Shown here: piece after piece, positions 1-6,624 of the stretch | How the letters are laid out: the number at the start of each line of letters is the position of its first letter | Numbering within the stretch: the first letter of the stretch is position 1 | Notes under the pieces: generated by a model | Database searches by the model: none | What the model saw: the letters and a program-made list of their open reading frames with translations, nothing else | What the model was told of the DNA's origin: nothing | Program-made: the position numbers and the translations under genes | From: RGIG3102 sp045633415 | GTDB lineage: Bacteria; Bacillota; Clostridia; Oscillospirales; Ruminococcaceae | Direction of reading: 5' to 3' | DNA length: 28,161 nt | Assembly (NCBI GenBank): GCA_045633415.1 | Contig: JAZQYH010000045.1 | Location: 1 to 28,161, forward strand

Positions 1-117
1 GTATATGATGCATGGGTTGTGAAAGACAACGAACCAGCAAGAGCTTGTGTAGAAGCAAAACTGGCATCTCCAAGCATTCTGGTGGAAGTTTCCTGTATCG
101 CCGCTGTAAAAGAATAA
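1..117 (+). CDS. ridA: RidA/YjgF family protein, C-terminal end (partial)
   Basis: The window opens inside a gene read in frame 1 that ends with TAA at 115-117, leaving 38 residues. The stretch PARACVEAKL followed by ILVEVSCIAAV matches the C-terminal signature of the RidA/YjgF/L-PSP family: the conserved Arg in PAR, a hydrophobic helix, then a VE-V strand. Family members are small trimeric cytosolic enamine/imine deaminases that remove reactive 2-aminoacrylate formed by PLP enzymes. The N-terminal two thirds lie outside the window, so start and promoter cannot be judged. A strong terminator follows 15 bases after the stop, so this is the last gene of its unit. Confidence 0.8.
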   Translation, partial: VYDAWVVKDNEPARACVEAKLASPSILVEVSCIAAVKE

Positions 118-132
118 TTGAATAAAAAATAG

Positions 133-163
133 CTCCCACTGCACAGTCAGTGGGAGTTTTGTT
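133..163. terminator. Bidirectional intrinsic terminator
   Basis: A perfect 9-bp stem, CTCCCACTG (133-141) with CAGTGGGAG (148-156), has a 6-base loop. It is followed by TTTTG on the + strand and by CTATTTTTTATT on the - strand. It sits between the convergent RidA and VanW genes and can end both. Confidence 0.9.
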
Positions 164-180
164 TATATGTGTTGTATTTT

Positions 181-1002
181 TTACATTTCTTTTATTTCCA
201 GATTTGATGTGTCGTACATAACCTTGGCGTGGTTGGTTTTTATTAGCTGGGTTTCTATGATGTTGCCTGTAATTACATCCACGGTTTCTCGGTAGATTTT
301 ATTGTTCCTGTAAACAACGCCATCTTCGCGGCTGAAAAATTCATCCTGTACCTTTATGTGATATGTATTTGGCAGGCTGTCTGAACAAAGGAGACTGCCA
401 ATAAGATATTCATCGTCGGTGGTTATCAGCAACTGGAAAGTGTAGGGAGTATCATTTTTAAAACGGTAATCCTTGTAATTATAGAGAATACTTGTGCCTG
501 TGCCAAAAGGTACCACGCGGCCAAAGTCTGGAAACAGGTCCACGCCATCGTGGTGGTGATGTTCAACTATTGTAAGAGATGAATGAAGCACCAGCCAGTG
601 AATAAGGTTTGTAAACTGGCACATGCCGCCACCTATGTCGCTGGATGGGCTACCGCCTTTTATGGTAAGACCTGTTTTGTAGCCCCGCTTTTCGTTTACT
701 TTACCCACCAGCTGCCAGAAAGAAAACACCTGTCCCGGACGGATAAGCACTCTGTTTACTTTTGGTGCCGCAATGGCAAGATTGACAGCTTTGTTGTTTT
801 GCAGTGTCATATCCACATTTCCCAGCCTGCGACGGATTAGTGACTTGTGTCTGTAAACAACCACTGGCAAAGTATCTTTGCTTTTTTCTGTGGCAAAATT
901 GATATCTGCTTTTTTATCCTGTATATTTCTTTTTAATATTTCTTTTTGTGTTGAAATTTTATATGTGAGAGGTGAAATCTCACAAAAAAGTTTTCTTGCC
1001 AT
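181..1002 (-). CDS. VanW family protein
   Basis: This 273-residue protein matches the VanW family, named after a gene of vanB-type vancomycin resistance clusters whose biochemical role is unknown. Visible family hallmarks are the RPGQVFSFWQLVG segment near residue 95, the glycine-rich DIGGGMCQ motif near residue 130 and the EHHHHDG motif near residue 155. There is no G5 or peptidoglycan-binding domain and no signal peptide, so it is the short stand-alone form. An in-frame ATG exists 39 bases upstream at 1041, but ATG at 1002 has a good AGAGG site 8 bases ahead of it, so I start there. No vanHAX or VanRS genes are present, so nothing points to glycopeptide resistance. Confidence 0.85.
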   Translation of the reverse strand: MARKLFCEISPLTYKISTQKEILKRNIQDKKADINFATEKSKDTLPVVVYRHKSLIRRRLGNVDMTLQNNKAVNLAIAAPKVNRVLIRPGQVFSFWQLVGKVNEKRGYKTGLTIKGGSPSSDIGGGMCQFTNLIHWLVLHSSLTIVEHHHHDGVDLFPDFGRVVPFGTGTSILYNYKDYRFKNDTPYTFQLLITTDDEYLIGSLLCSDSLPNTYHIKVQDEFFSREDGVVYRNNKIYRETVDVITGNIIETQLIKTNHAKVMYDTSNLEIKEM

Positions 1003-1089
1003 TTTATTACCTCTGTATATACTTGGTACATATATTATCATATGCCACCAGTTTAACCAATAATTGTGACAAATCTGTTATAAAGCATA

Positions 1090-1119
1090 GCCGCACAAAA
1101 AGTGCGGCCTGTTTTGTTT
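1090..1119 (+). terminator. Terminator-like hairpin upstream of the VanW gene
   Basis: GCCGCAC (1090-1096) pairs perfectly with GTGCGGC (1102-1108) around an A5 loop. On the + strand it is followed by CTGTTTTGTTTG, a broken T run. On the - strand, where the VanW gene lies, the following bases are not T-rich. It therefore looks like a + strand terminator with no obvious + gene in front of it, or an RNA structure in the leader between the micro-ORF and the VanW gene. Confidence 0.4.
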
Positions 1120-1165
1120 GAAAAATTTTAGAAAGGAAATTATATAAGGTGAAGTGTTCCTACTG

Positions 1166-1234
1166 TCAATGAATAAACATTACCGCGAACACAAACAAAC
1201 ACAATCCCCGGGCTGCCAATCTTTTGATAGTCAT
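1166..1234 (-). CDS. Micro-ORF, 22-residue hydrophobic peptide (hypothetical)
   Basis: A short reading frame begins at ATG 1234 and ends at TGA (1166-1168). The peptide begins MTIKRLAARG with three basic residues and continues LCLFVFAVMFIH, a single hydrophobic stretch. A strong AAGGAG site (1244-1249) lies 9 bases upstream; a second in-frame ATG at 1240 is too close to that site. A promoter-like TTGCAA-16-TACAAT lies directly upstream. I do not recognise a family. The shape fits a membrane-active micropeptide, a type I toxin-like peptide or a leader peptide for the VanW gene 160 bases downstream. The coding call rests only on the ribosome binding site and promoter. Confidence 0.4.
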   Translation of the reverse strand: MTIKRLAARGLCLFVFAVMFIH

Positions 1235-1263
1235 AATCATACACTCCTTTTTGGTTTGACCTT

Positions 1264-1291
1264 ATTGTATCGCAAAAATTTTGTTTTGCAA
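1264..1291 (-). promoter_or_regulatory. Promoter with overlapping dyad before the micro-ORF
   Basis: On the - strand TTGCAA (1286-1291) and TACAAT (1264-1269) are separated by 16 bases. The dyad GCAAAA-N6-TTTTGC (1272-1289) fills the spacer and touches the -35, a layout expected for an operator. The regulator is unknown. Confidence 0.5.
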
Positions 1292-1378
1292 CAGGTTTTA
1301 ACAATTGTTTACTGTATGTTAATCAAAGTTTAATAATATTAAAAGTTGTGTCACAGTGGTGTAACTGTTTATTCATAT

Positions 1379-1975
1379 TTATTGTGCTAAAATCTGCACA
1401 GGTATGGTGTCGGTGACTTTCTGATGTGTGTATTCTATGGTCGGCAATGTTTTCCTTACTCTTAAATATCCTGTCCAAGTAAGACCACCATCTTCACTGA
1501 TAATACTGTAGTTTTCTGAAGATGTTGAAAGGTCACTTATATTTTGCAATTTATCTTTAGCCGATTGTGAAAGGTCGGCAAAATATCTGATTTCTATCAT
1601 ATTGTCCAGTACAACCATACAACAAGAGCGATAAGAAGTGAAATACTGTGGTGCTGTCAAAGCTGAAAAATCCAACTGCTGCCATGTTTTACCACCATCG
1701 ATAGTAATACTTGCCTGTGGAATATCAAATTTTCCTCTTTCAGTCTGTCCCATAAAGCCTACACTTTCGTTTATAAATCGCAACCCACGAAGAATAACCC
1801 CATTGTCTTTGTCCATCTTATGCTGATGTACAGATGTTTCACCATCTGTAATCTTATGGATATTCAACCATAAATTACCATTAATATCTTCTGTATAGTA
1901 AGACAGGAACTCAAGATTTTCAGACAACATTTCCAAACCTGTGGCAACACATAGAAGTTTGTGTCCCTGTGTCAT
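1379..1975 (-). CDS. Asp-box protein fragment, likely the severed C-terminus of the M56 protein
   Basis: This 198-residue open frame has two Asp-box (BNR) motifs, SITIDGGKTW and SIISEDGGLTW, typical of beta-propeller or sialidase-like extracellular repeats. It has no signal peptide and no Shine-Dalgarno site: the bases before the first ATG are CACAGTAGAA. It is in the same frame as the upstream M56 gene, separated only by one TAG (1994-1996) and six codons without stops. I therefore read it as the C-terminal half of one roughly 640-residue BlaR1-like sensor broken by a nonsense codon, rather than an independent gene. The function of the propeller-like part is unknown; by position it would face outside the cell and sense a ligand. 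Confidence 0.6.
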   Translation of the reverse strand: MTQGHKLLCVATGLEMLSENLEFLSYYTEDINGNLWLNIHKITDGETSVHQHKMDKDNGVILRGLRFINESVGFMGQTERGKFDIPQASITIDGGKTWQQLDFSALTAPQYFTSYRSCCMVVLDNMIEIRYFADLSQSAKDKLQNISDLSTSSENYSIISEDGGLTWTGYLRVRKTLPTIEYTHQKVTDTIPVQILAQ

Positions 1976-1993
1976 TTCTACTGTGTTCTGTGC

Positions 1994-3307
1994 CTATTCT
2001 GTCTCGTCCGCATAACATATATGCAGTTTTTCACTGTTTTTTAATACATAAGCAAAGGATGAAAAAGGTCCATCTTTTGTCTGTGTAGTGGTACCTGTAA
2101 GCCCATTGTACCCCTCTCCATATTTACCTACTGAAGCTGGTGTTACTTCAGGTGGCATTACGGTTTTAACAGACATTTCATTAGCCCTGAATATGCCTGT
2201 ATTCCTTATACCTTGTGCGCTTTCTATCAGTTCCCTTTCCCTATACTGCACACCATCGGTGGAGTTCAGTTCCGCCAACTGTTCGTAGAAAGTCTGTGGC
2301 ACTGGAATAGGCAATATCTCCTCTACCTTTTCTTCCACCATACATGCTGTGGACAGTACCACCACCACAGAGACAAGCAAAGCAGATATTATCTTTGCTG
2401 GCTTTTTGTAGGACAGCACATTTTTGATTCTGCTTTCTGCATTAGACTCACCAAACAGCACTGCTACTGTGTAGTCTGGCTGTTTTTCCACAGCGCAGTT
2501 TAAAAGCTGTAGTGAATACTCTTTTTTATTGCCTGTCTTTCTGACTACAGCCTCATCACAGGACATTTCCATATCCATGCACATATATTTAAAAGCAAGC
2601 CAGATCAGCGGGTTAAACCAGTGCAGAACAGTGATTGCCATACAAAGTGGCTTTATAATATGGTCGCCACGTCTTATATGTGTTTTTTCGTGTTCTATTA
2701 CCGAAAGTGGCATTTTTTCTTTCATTTTGAGTGGGATACACACAACTGGATTAAATAAACCATAGACAAAAGGTGTTGCTATCCCCTGTGTGTAGAAGAT
2801 ATTGGCATCTTTCTCAACTATATCTATCTTGTATTTAAAAGTGATATAGCTTTTCAGCATACTGTACAACCCTACCAGCACACCTGCCGTCCAGATAAAT
2901 GCCAGCTTTGGCATCAGGGTACTGTTTACTGTGTCTGGACTTTTGCCCGTAGCAGATACTGCCACATATCGTGTACCATCTTCCTGAATATACACAGGAG
3001 TGATTCCGGTTTCTATGGCGGTGTAGTATTCCAGCTTGTTATCGTGGTAAAAATGCACTTCACCAACATAGTCATCCAGAATCTCTGTATACTGACCATT
3101 TACCGCTATACTTAAATTACTAAGCGGGTTATAACGTGCCACTGAAAGTCTGATATTGAATATCAGCCCCGCAAAAACCACTATCCACAAAAAGTAGGAA
3201 TAAATTTTAGGCTGGTGCTTTATTATAAACCTTATAGCAAATATCAGTGGGATAACAATGCACGCCTTTATTGACAAAGGCAGAAAATATAAAAATAAAT
3301 TTTTCAT
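1994..3307 (-). CDS. M56 family metallopeptidase, BlaR1/MecR1-like transducer
   Basis: A 437-residue membrane protein. Hydrophobic segments lie near residues 4-26, 36-54, 134-151, 220-240 and 305-322. The cytoplasmic gluzincin zinc site is complete: HEKTH at about 206-210 and a downstream EMSCDEA motif supplying the third ligand. In BlaR1 this protease is triggered by an extracellular sensor and leads to inactivation of the BlaI repressor, here encoded just upstream. The start is ATG 3307, which has GAGG six bases ahead and follows the blaI stop by one base; a TTG twelve bases upstream is less likely. The frame ends at TAG 1994-1996, directly followed by an in-frame Asp-box segment. The external sensor is therefore probably truncated, and no penicillin-binding domain is visible. 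Confidence 0.85.
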   Translation of the reverse strand: MKNLFLYFLPLSIKACIVIPLIFAIRFIIKHQPKIYSYFLWIVVFAGLIFNIRLSVARYNPLSNLSIAVNGQYTEILDDYVGEVHFYHDNKLEYYTAIETGITPVYIQEDGTRYVAVSATGKSPDTVNSTLMPKLAFIWTAGVLVGLYSMLKSYITFKYKIDIVEKDANIFYTQGIATPFVYGLFNPVVCIPLKMKEKMPLSVIEHEKTHIRRGDHIIKPLCMAITVLHWFNPLIWLAFKYMCMDMEMSCDEAVVRKTGNKKEYSLQLLNCAVEKQPDYTVAVLFGESNAESRIKNVLSYKKPAKIISALLVSVVVVLSTACMVEEKVEEILPIPVPQTFYEQLAELNSTDGVQYRERELIESAQGIRNTGIFRANEMSVKTVMPPEVTPASVGKYGEGYNGLTGTTTQTKDGPFSSFAYVLKNSEKLHICYADETE

Positions 3308-3308
3308 G

Positions 3309-3668
3309 TCATTCCTCAAAATTTTCTATCATCTGTTTAATTCTTTCGGCTTCTTCTCTGGATAGCTTTTTACCTTCCATAAATGCGGCAATAAAGCCAG
3401 GCAGACTTCCGTCAAAAGAGCGGTTAACCACAGAGTTTGATTCGTACAGCTGTACCTCTTTCTGTGTAACCAGCGGGATAATGCTAGAATTTTCGTTTTT
3501 TACAATATCCTTTTCCCCAAGGCGTTTAAGTACAGTGTAGGTGGTGCTTTTTTTCCAGCCCAGAGTTTCAGCACACAGTTTAACCAGACTGGCACTGTAA
3601 AGTGGCTGGTTGTCCCACACAATTTTCATAAATTTATATTCGCTTTCAGCAAGTTTTAACTCTTTCAT
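3309..3668 (-). CDS. BlaI/MecI/CopY family transcriptional repressor
   Basis: This 119-residue protein has the BlaI layout. An N-terminal winged helix covers about residues 1-75 (SEYKFMKIVWDNQP, then the recognition helix region KKSTTYTVLKRL). A C-terminal helical dimerisation segment follows, with FIAAFMEGKKLSREEAERIK near 93-113. It should bind DNA as a dimer and be released when the partner M56 protease is activated. GGGAGG lies 6 bases before the ATG. Two identical GTCTA-N6-TAGAC dyads in the promoter and leader are the obvious autoregulatory operators. The M56 gene starts one base after its stop, so the pair is translationally coupled. No beta-lactamase gene is nearby, so the regulated output is elsewhere or is the pair itself. 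Confidence 0.92.
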   Translation of the reverse strand: MKELKLAESEYKFMKIVWDNQPLYSASLVKLCAETLGWKKSTTYTVLKRLGEKDIVKNENSSIIPLVTQKEVQLYESNSVVNRSFDGSLPGFIAAFMEGKKLSREEAERIKQMIENFEE

Positions 3669-3681
3669 ATACAGCCTCCCA

Positions 3682-3697
3682 GTCTAGAATAGTAGAC
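3682..3697. promoter_or_regulatory. BlaI-type operator 1 (GTCTA-N6-TAGAC)
   Basis: A perfect 5-bp dyad with a 6-base centre, lying in the leader just upstream of the blaI ribosome binding site (3675-3680). Repression here would block transcription elongation or initiation. Confidence 0.7.
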
Positions 3698-3711
3698 CTT
3701 TCTTTAATTTC

Positions 3712-3740
3712 AGTCTATCATTGTAGACCAATAATGTCAA
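3712..3740 (-). promoter_or_regulatory. blaI-M56 promoter
   Basis: TTGACA (3735-3740) and TAGACT (3712-3717) are spaced by 17 bases on the - strand. The -10 is part of operator 2, so repressor and polymerase would compete. Confidence 0.75.
3713..3728. promoter_or_regulatory. BlaI-type operator 2 (GTCTA-N6-TAGAC)
   Basis: The arms are identical to those of operator 1. Its centre is 31 bases away, about three helical turns, and it overlaps the -10 and spacer of the blaI promoter. Confidence 0.75.
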
Positions 3741-3769
3741 TAAATGTGAGTAAAAATTAATAATCTGAT

Positions 3770-3800
3770 AAAAAAACAAAACCACCCATACAGGTGGTTT
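3770..3800 (-). terminator. Intrinsic terminator of the small membrane protein gene
   Basis: On the - strand AAACCACC pairs with GGTGGTTT (arms 3793-3800 and 3779-3786) and is followed by TGTTTTTT. It sits 17 bases after the stop of the 112-residue protein and isolates it from blaI. Confidence 0.85.
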
Positions 3801-3816
3801 ATATATCAATATTTGC

Positions 3817-4155
3817 TTATTTTGTTTCTGAAAACAGAAGTGACATACAGCGGAAAGCAATAATAACACACAGCAGAATAACAACATAATGCATGCCGCC
3901 GATGGCGAAATGCAAAACAGAGCAGAATGTGGCACAGAAAACCAGTACACACAGTGTGATAAAATCGCTGACTTTGTACTGCAGTTTTACTTCTCCCCTT
4001 GCATTGTACCATGCAAGGATAGCAAGAAACATAGACAGGCCCAGAAGCACAATGCCATACATTGCCGCCGTTGTAGGTGCTATTACTGACAAAACTGCCA
4101 GAGTAATGCAGAACACTGTAATAAGCAACAGTTTACCTTTAATTTTGGAAGGCAT
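3817..4155 (-). CDS. Small membrane protein, four predicted helices (hypothetical)
   Basis: This 112-residue protein is almost entirely hydrophobic, with helices near residues 8-26, 30-48, 62-84 and 87-106. Short charged loops include NARGEVKLQYK near 51-61. No motif that I recognise is present and no family is assigned. AAAGGA lies about 8 bases before the ATG. It begins 26 bases beyond the terminator hairpin that follows the S41 gene, leaving almost no room for a promoter of its own. It may depend on read-through from the division operon or on a promoter hidden in the 3' end of the S41 gene. Confidence 0.65.
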   Translation of the reverse strand: MPSKIKGKLLLITVFCITLAVLSVIAPTTAAMYGIVLLGLSMFLAILAWYNARGEVKLQYKVSDFITLCVLVFCATFCSVLHFAIGGMHYVVILLCVIIAFRCMSLLFSETK

Positions 4156-4180
4156 AGTTTTTTCCTTTCATAAAGCTGTA

Positions 4181-4209
4181 AAAAATCCCTTGGTTTACAA
4201 GGGATTTTT
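4181..4209. terminator. Terminator of the ftsEX-PcsB-S41 operon
   Basis: AAAAATCCCTTG (4181-4192) pairs with CAAGGGATTTTT (4198-4209) over a 5-base loop. The flanking A and T runs make it work in both directions. It begins 6 bases past the stop of the S41 gene. Confidence 0.9.
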
Positions 4210-4214
4210 ATTTT

Positions 4215-5417
4215 TTACTGATTACCCATAAGGTTGTTTGCAACTTCAAAGGCACGCTGTATCTGTGGGTCAGTTTCCACTGTAAGTGAGTAGAAATACT
4301 GTTCCTGTGCTGTTTCCAGAACTTTTTCATAGTCTGGTGCAATACCTTTGCCATTGTAGTCTGTAGAAACAGGTGAAAGTGTTGCCACTGTCAGTTCCAC
4401 ACCACTGCCGTCTGGCAGACGGAACATTTTCTGCATTGAGCCTTTGCCCATTGTAACTGTACCTACAGATTTTGCACCTGCAGAATCTTTTAACATAGCC
4501 GCAAACATTTCTGCACCATAGCCTGTGCCTGCATTTGTGATTACAACCACTGGTGCAGAAACACTGCTTTTGTCAGATGTATAAAGAACTTTTCTTTCGC
4601 CGTCATTGTATACAGCATACATTGTAGTGCCTTCTGCCAGCAGAACATCTGCTGCAGCTGCAGCGCTGTCAAAGTCTTTGTCAGTGTTGTTTCTCAGGTC
4701 GATAACCATAGCTTTTGCACCCTGACTCAGCAGGTTGTTTGTAGCATAGTCCAGTTCAGAAGCTGTTCTTGCTGAAAAGTTGGAGATTTTGATGTAGCCA
4801 TAACTGTCGTACAGTTCGTAGGAAACAGATGGTGCATCGTAAGCTTTGTGTGTAAGTGTAGCGGCTGATTCTGTACCTTCGTGAATGTATGTGATGTCAA
4901 CTGTTTCACCAGATACACCAGACAGCATATCTACAGCTGTTTCAACAGACATGTTGATAGTGCTCTGGCCGTTGATAGATGTGATAGTATCATCTGCAAC
5001 AATACCCTGAATATCTGCTGGAGATTCAGCATATACCTTGTACACTTTCATATATCCGCTGTCTTCTCTTGATTTTACAAAGTCAACACCGATACCGATG
5101 ATTTTACCATCCAGAACCTGCTGATATTCCATAACTTCATCAGCAGTGTAATATTTTGATTCTGTATCGGAAAGGCCAGCAACATAGCCAGCAGCCATGC
5201 TTTCCAGAACTTTTGCATCGTCTACTGATACATAGAAATTCTGTCTGACCACCTGGTCGATATCAGAAATTTTATCGTACATAGTTTCTTTTTCGTTAAC
5301 TGATTCAACCTTTGCTTCAAAAATGCGGGATGAAGCAATCATTGTAAGGCAGAATGTAACAGTCATGGCAACAAACATAAGGCTGATTGCCGCACTTAAA
5401 GTAATTTTCTTTTTCAT
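4215..5417 (-). CDS. S41 (CtpA-like) protein, predicted inactive protease
   Basis: A 400-residue protein: membrane anchor or signal at about 6-28, PDZ domain at about 90-180 (IIGIGVDFV, ESPADIQGI, DTITSINGQ), then the S41 fold. The catalytic region can be aligned by eye with E. coli Prc. The usual S-A-S-A-S-E, whose middle Ser is the nucleophile, reads T-G-Y-G-A-E here, with Tyr at residue 300. The general-base Lys (GKG, K325) and the Asp 11 residues after the nucleophile position are kept. The NPGG oxyanion-hole motif is also altered, to LRNNTDKDF. It is probably a pseudoprotease. ATG 5417, with GAGAGG upstream, is preferred over a start inside the PcsB gene. It is the last gene of the ftsE-ftsX-PcsB unit, so it may act as a PDZ scaffold or regulator of cell separation. 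Confidence 0.85.
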   Translation of the reverse strand: MKKKITLSAAISLMFVAMTVTFCLTMIASSRIFEAKVESVNEKETMYDKISDIDQVVRQNFYVSVDDAKVLESMAAGYVAGLSDTESKYYTADEVMEYQQVLDGKIIGIGVDFVKSREDSGYMKVYKVYAESPADIQGIVADDTITSINGQSTINMSVETAVDMLSGVSGETVDITYIHEGTESAATLTHKAYDAPSVSYELYDSYGYIKISNFSARTASELDYATNNLLSQGAKAMVIDLRNNTDKDFDSAAAAADVLLAEGTTMYAVYNDGERKVLYTSDKSSVSAPVVVITNAGTGYGAEMFAAMLKDSAGAKSVGTVTMGKGSMQKMFRLPDGSGVELTVATLSPVSTDYNGKGIAPDYEKVLETAQEQYFYSLTVETDPQIQRAFEVANNLMGNQ

Positions 5418-5433
5418 ATTCCTCTCTTTCCGA

Positions 5434-6612
5434 CTATCTTCTTGGACGTGTAGAAGCAATATATGGTGCTGGGTCTACACAAGAGCCGTTGAGTCTGATT
5501 TCAAAATGAAGATGTGGACCTGTGGAGTTACCTGTGGAACCAACGTAAGCGATTGTCTGTCCCTGTGTAACATAGTCCCCTGCTTTTACAGCCAGTGATG
5601 AACAGTGACCATAAAGGGTAAAGTTGTTGCCACCATGGTCGATGATAACATAGTAGCCATAGCCTGTTGTACCATAGTGGGCTTTTGTAACAACACCTGA
5701 GTTGGCCGCAACAATAGGTTTGTTATTGATTGCTGACCAGCCTTCCGCCCAGCCTGTGGCAATATCTATACCTGTGTGCCAGTCATAAACGCCATAAAGT
5801 GTACGGGCGCCATAACCAGAGGAGATGTAGCCATTGGTTGGAACAGGCCATATCCATTCGCCGCCTACATAAGAGCCTCCCGAACTCTGGAATTCTTTTT
5901 CCATAGCTTCTTTGGCCGCGAGATATTCAGCGTAAACTTCCCGCTGGGTTTCTTTGGCAGCTGCTTCCTGTGCCTCTGTGGCTGACAGTTTATTGTTCAG
6001 TGTCTGCAGTGCTGCCGCCAGTTCATTCTTTTTCTCTTCAAGAACACCCTGTTTTTCAACAAGGTCATTAAGGCCCTGCTGGATTGCCGCTTCTTCCTGT
6101 TCAATCAATTGCTTCTGGTTATTGAGCTCTTTCAGCAGTTCTGTGTCTGCAATGGAAATGCGCTGAAGTGTATCTGTAGCTGTAAGCAGCTGTGAAAAGC
6201 TGTCCACAGCCAGAATTGTTGCCAGTGTGCCGCCACTGCGCATGATGTACATGGCTTTCAGACGTTCTTTGAACAAAGCATCAGTAGCTTCTATTTCTTC
6301 TTTTTTCTTTTCCAGCTCCATCTGTTTTGCCTGCAGTTCTTCGTTGGCAGTTTTGATATCGCTGTTAAGTATATTAATCTGTTTTTTTACAAGGTCAGCC
6401 TGTGTCTGTGCAGACTGCAGTTCTTTTTTCTGTTTATCCTTGGTGTTTTTGATACTTGAAATCTGCCGGTTAATCTGGTCCAGTTTTTCCTGTGCTGCGG
6501 CATAGTCTTCCTTTGTGCCAGCTGATGCCACAAGTGGATGCATAAGACCTACACACATAACGCAGACCATCATTACGCAGAATACATTTACAGGAAAGTT
6601 TTTCTTTTTCAT
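5434..6612 (-). CDS. PcsB/EnvC-like protein: coiled coil plus M23 peptidase
   Basis: A secreted 392-residue protein. A signal peptide covers about 1-31 (cleavage after ASA). A long antiparallel coiled coil follows at about 33-240, rich in Glu, Lys and Gln, then a LytM/M23 domain at about 253-385. The zinc ligands are all present: HTGID (H279, D283), YGH (H336) and HLHFE (H367, H369). This differs from E. coli EnvC, whose LytM domain is degenerate and only activates amidases. The FtsEX complex normally holds such a protein through the FtsX loop and couples it to septal peptidoglycan hydrolysis. The start is ATG 6612, with AGGGGG overlapping the ftsX stop; an adjacent TTG at 6615 is less likely. 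It lies 12 bases after ftsX, in one operon. Confidence 0.9.
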   Translation of the reverse strand: MKKKNFPVNVFCVMMVCVMCVGLMHPLVASAGTKEDYAAAQEKLDQINRQISSIKNTKDKQKKELQSAQTQADLVKKQINILNSDIKTANEELQAKQMELEKKKEEIEATDALFKERLKAMYIMRSGGTLATILAVDSFSQLLTATDTLQRISIADTELLKELNNQKQLIEQEEAAIQQGLNDLVEKQGVLEEKKNELAAALQTLNNKLSATEAQEAAAKETQREVYAEYLAAKEAMEKEFQSSGGSYVGGEWIWPVPTNGYISSGYGARTLYGVYDWHTGIDIATGWAEGWSAINNKPIVAANSGVVTKAHYGTTGYGYYVIIDHGGNNFTLYGHCSSLAVKAGDYVTQGQTIAYVGSTGNSTGPHLHFEIRLNGSCVDPAPYIASTRPRR

Positions 6613-6624
6613 CAATGTATCCCC

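Noticed and set aside
181..1041. VanW as evidence of vancomycin resistance
   Set aside because: No ligase, dehydrogenase, dipeptidase or VanRS genes are nearby; VanW domains are common in Clostridia without resistance.
1994..3668. BlaI/M56 pair as a beta-lactam resistance locus
   Set aside because: No beta-lactamase or penicillin-binding sensor domain is encoded in the neighbourhood.
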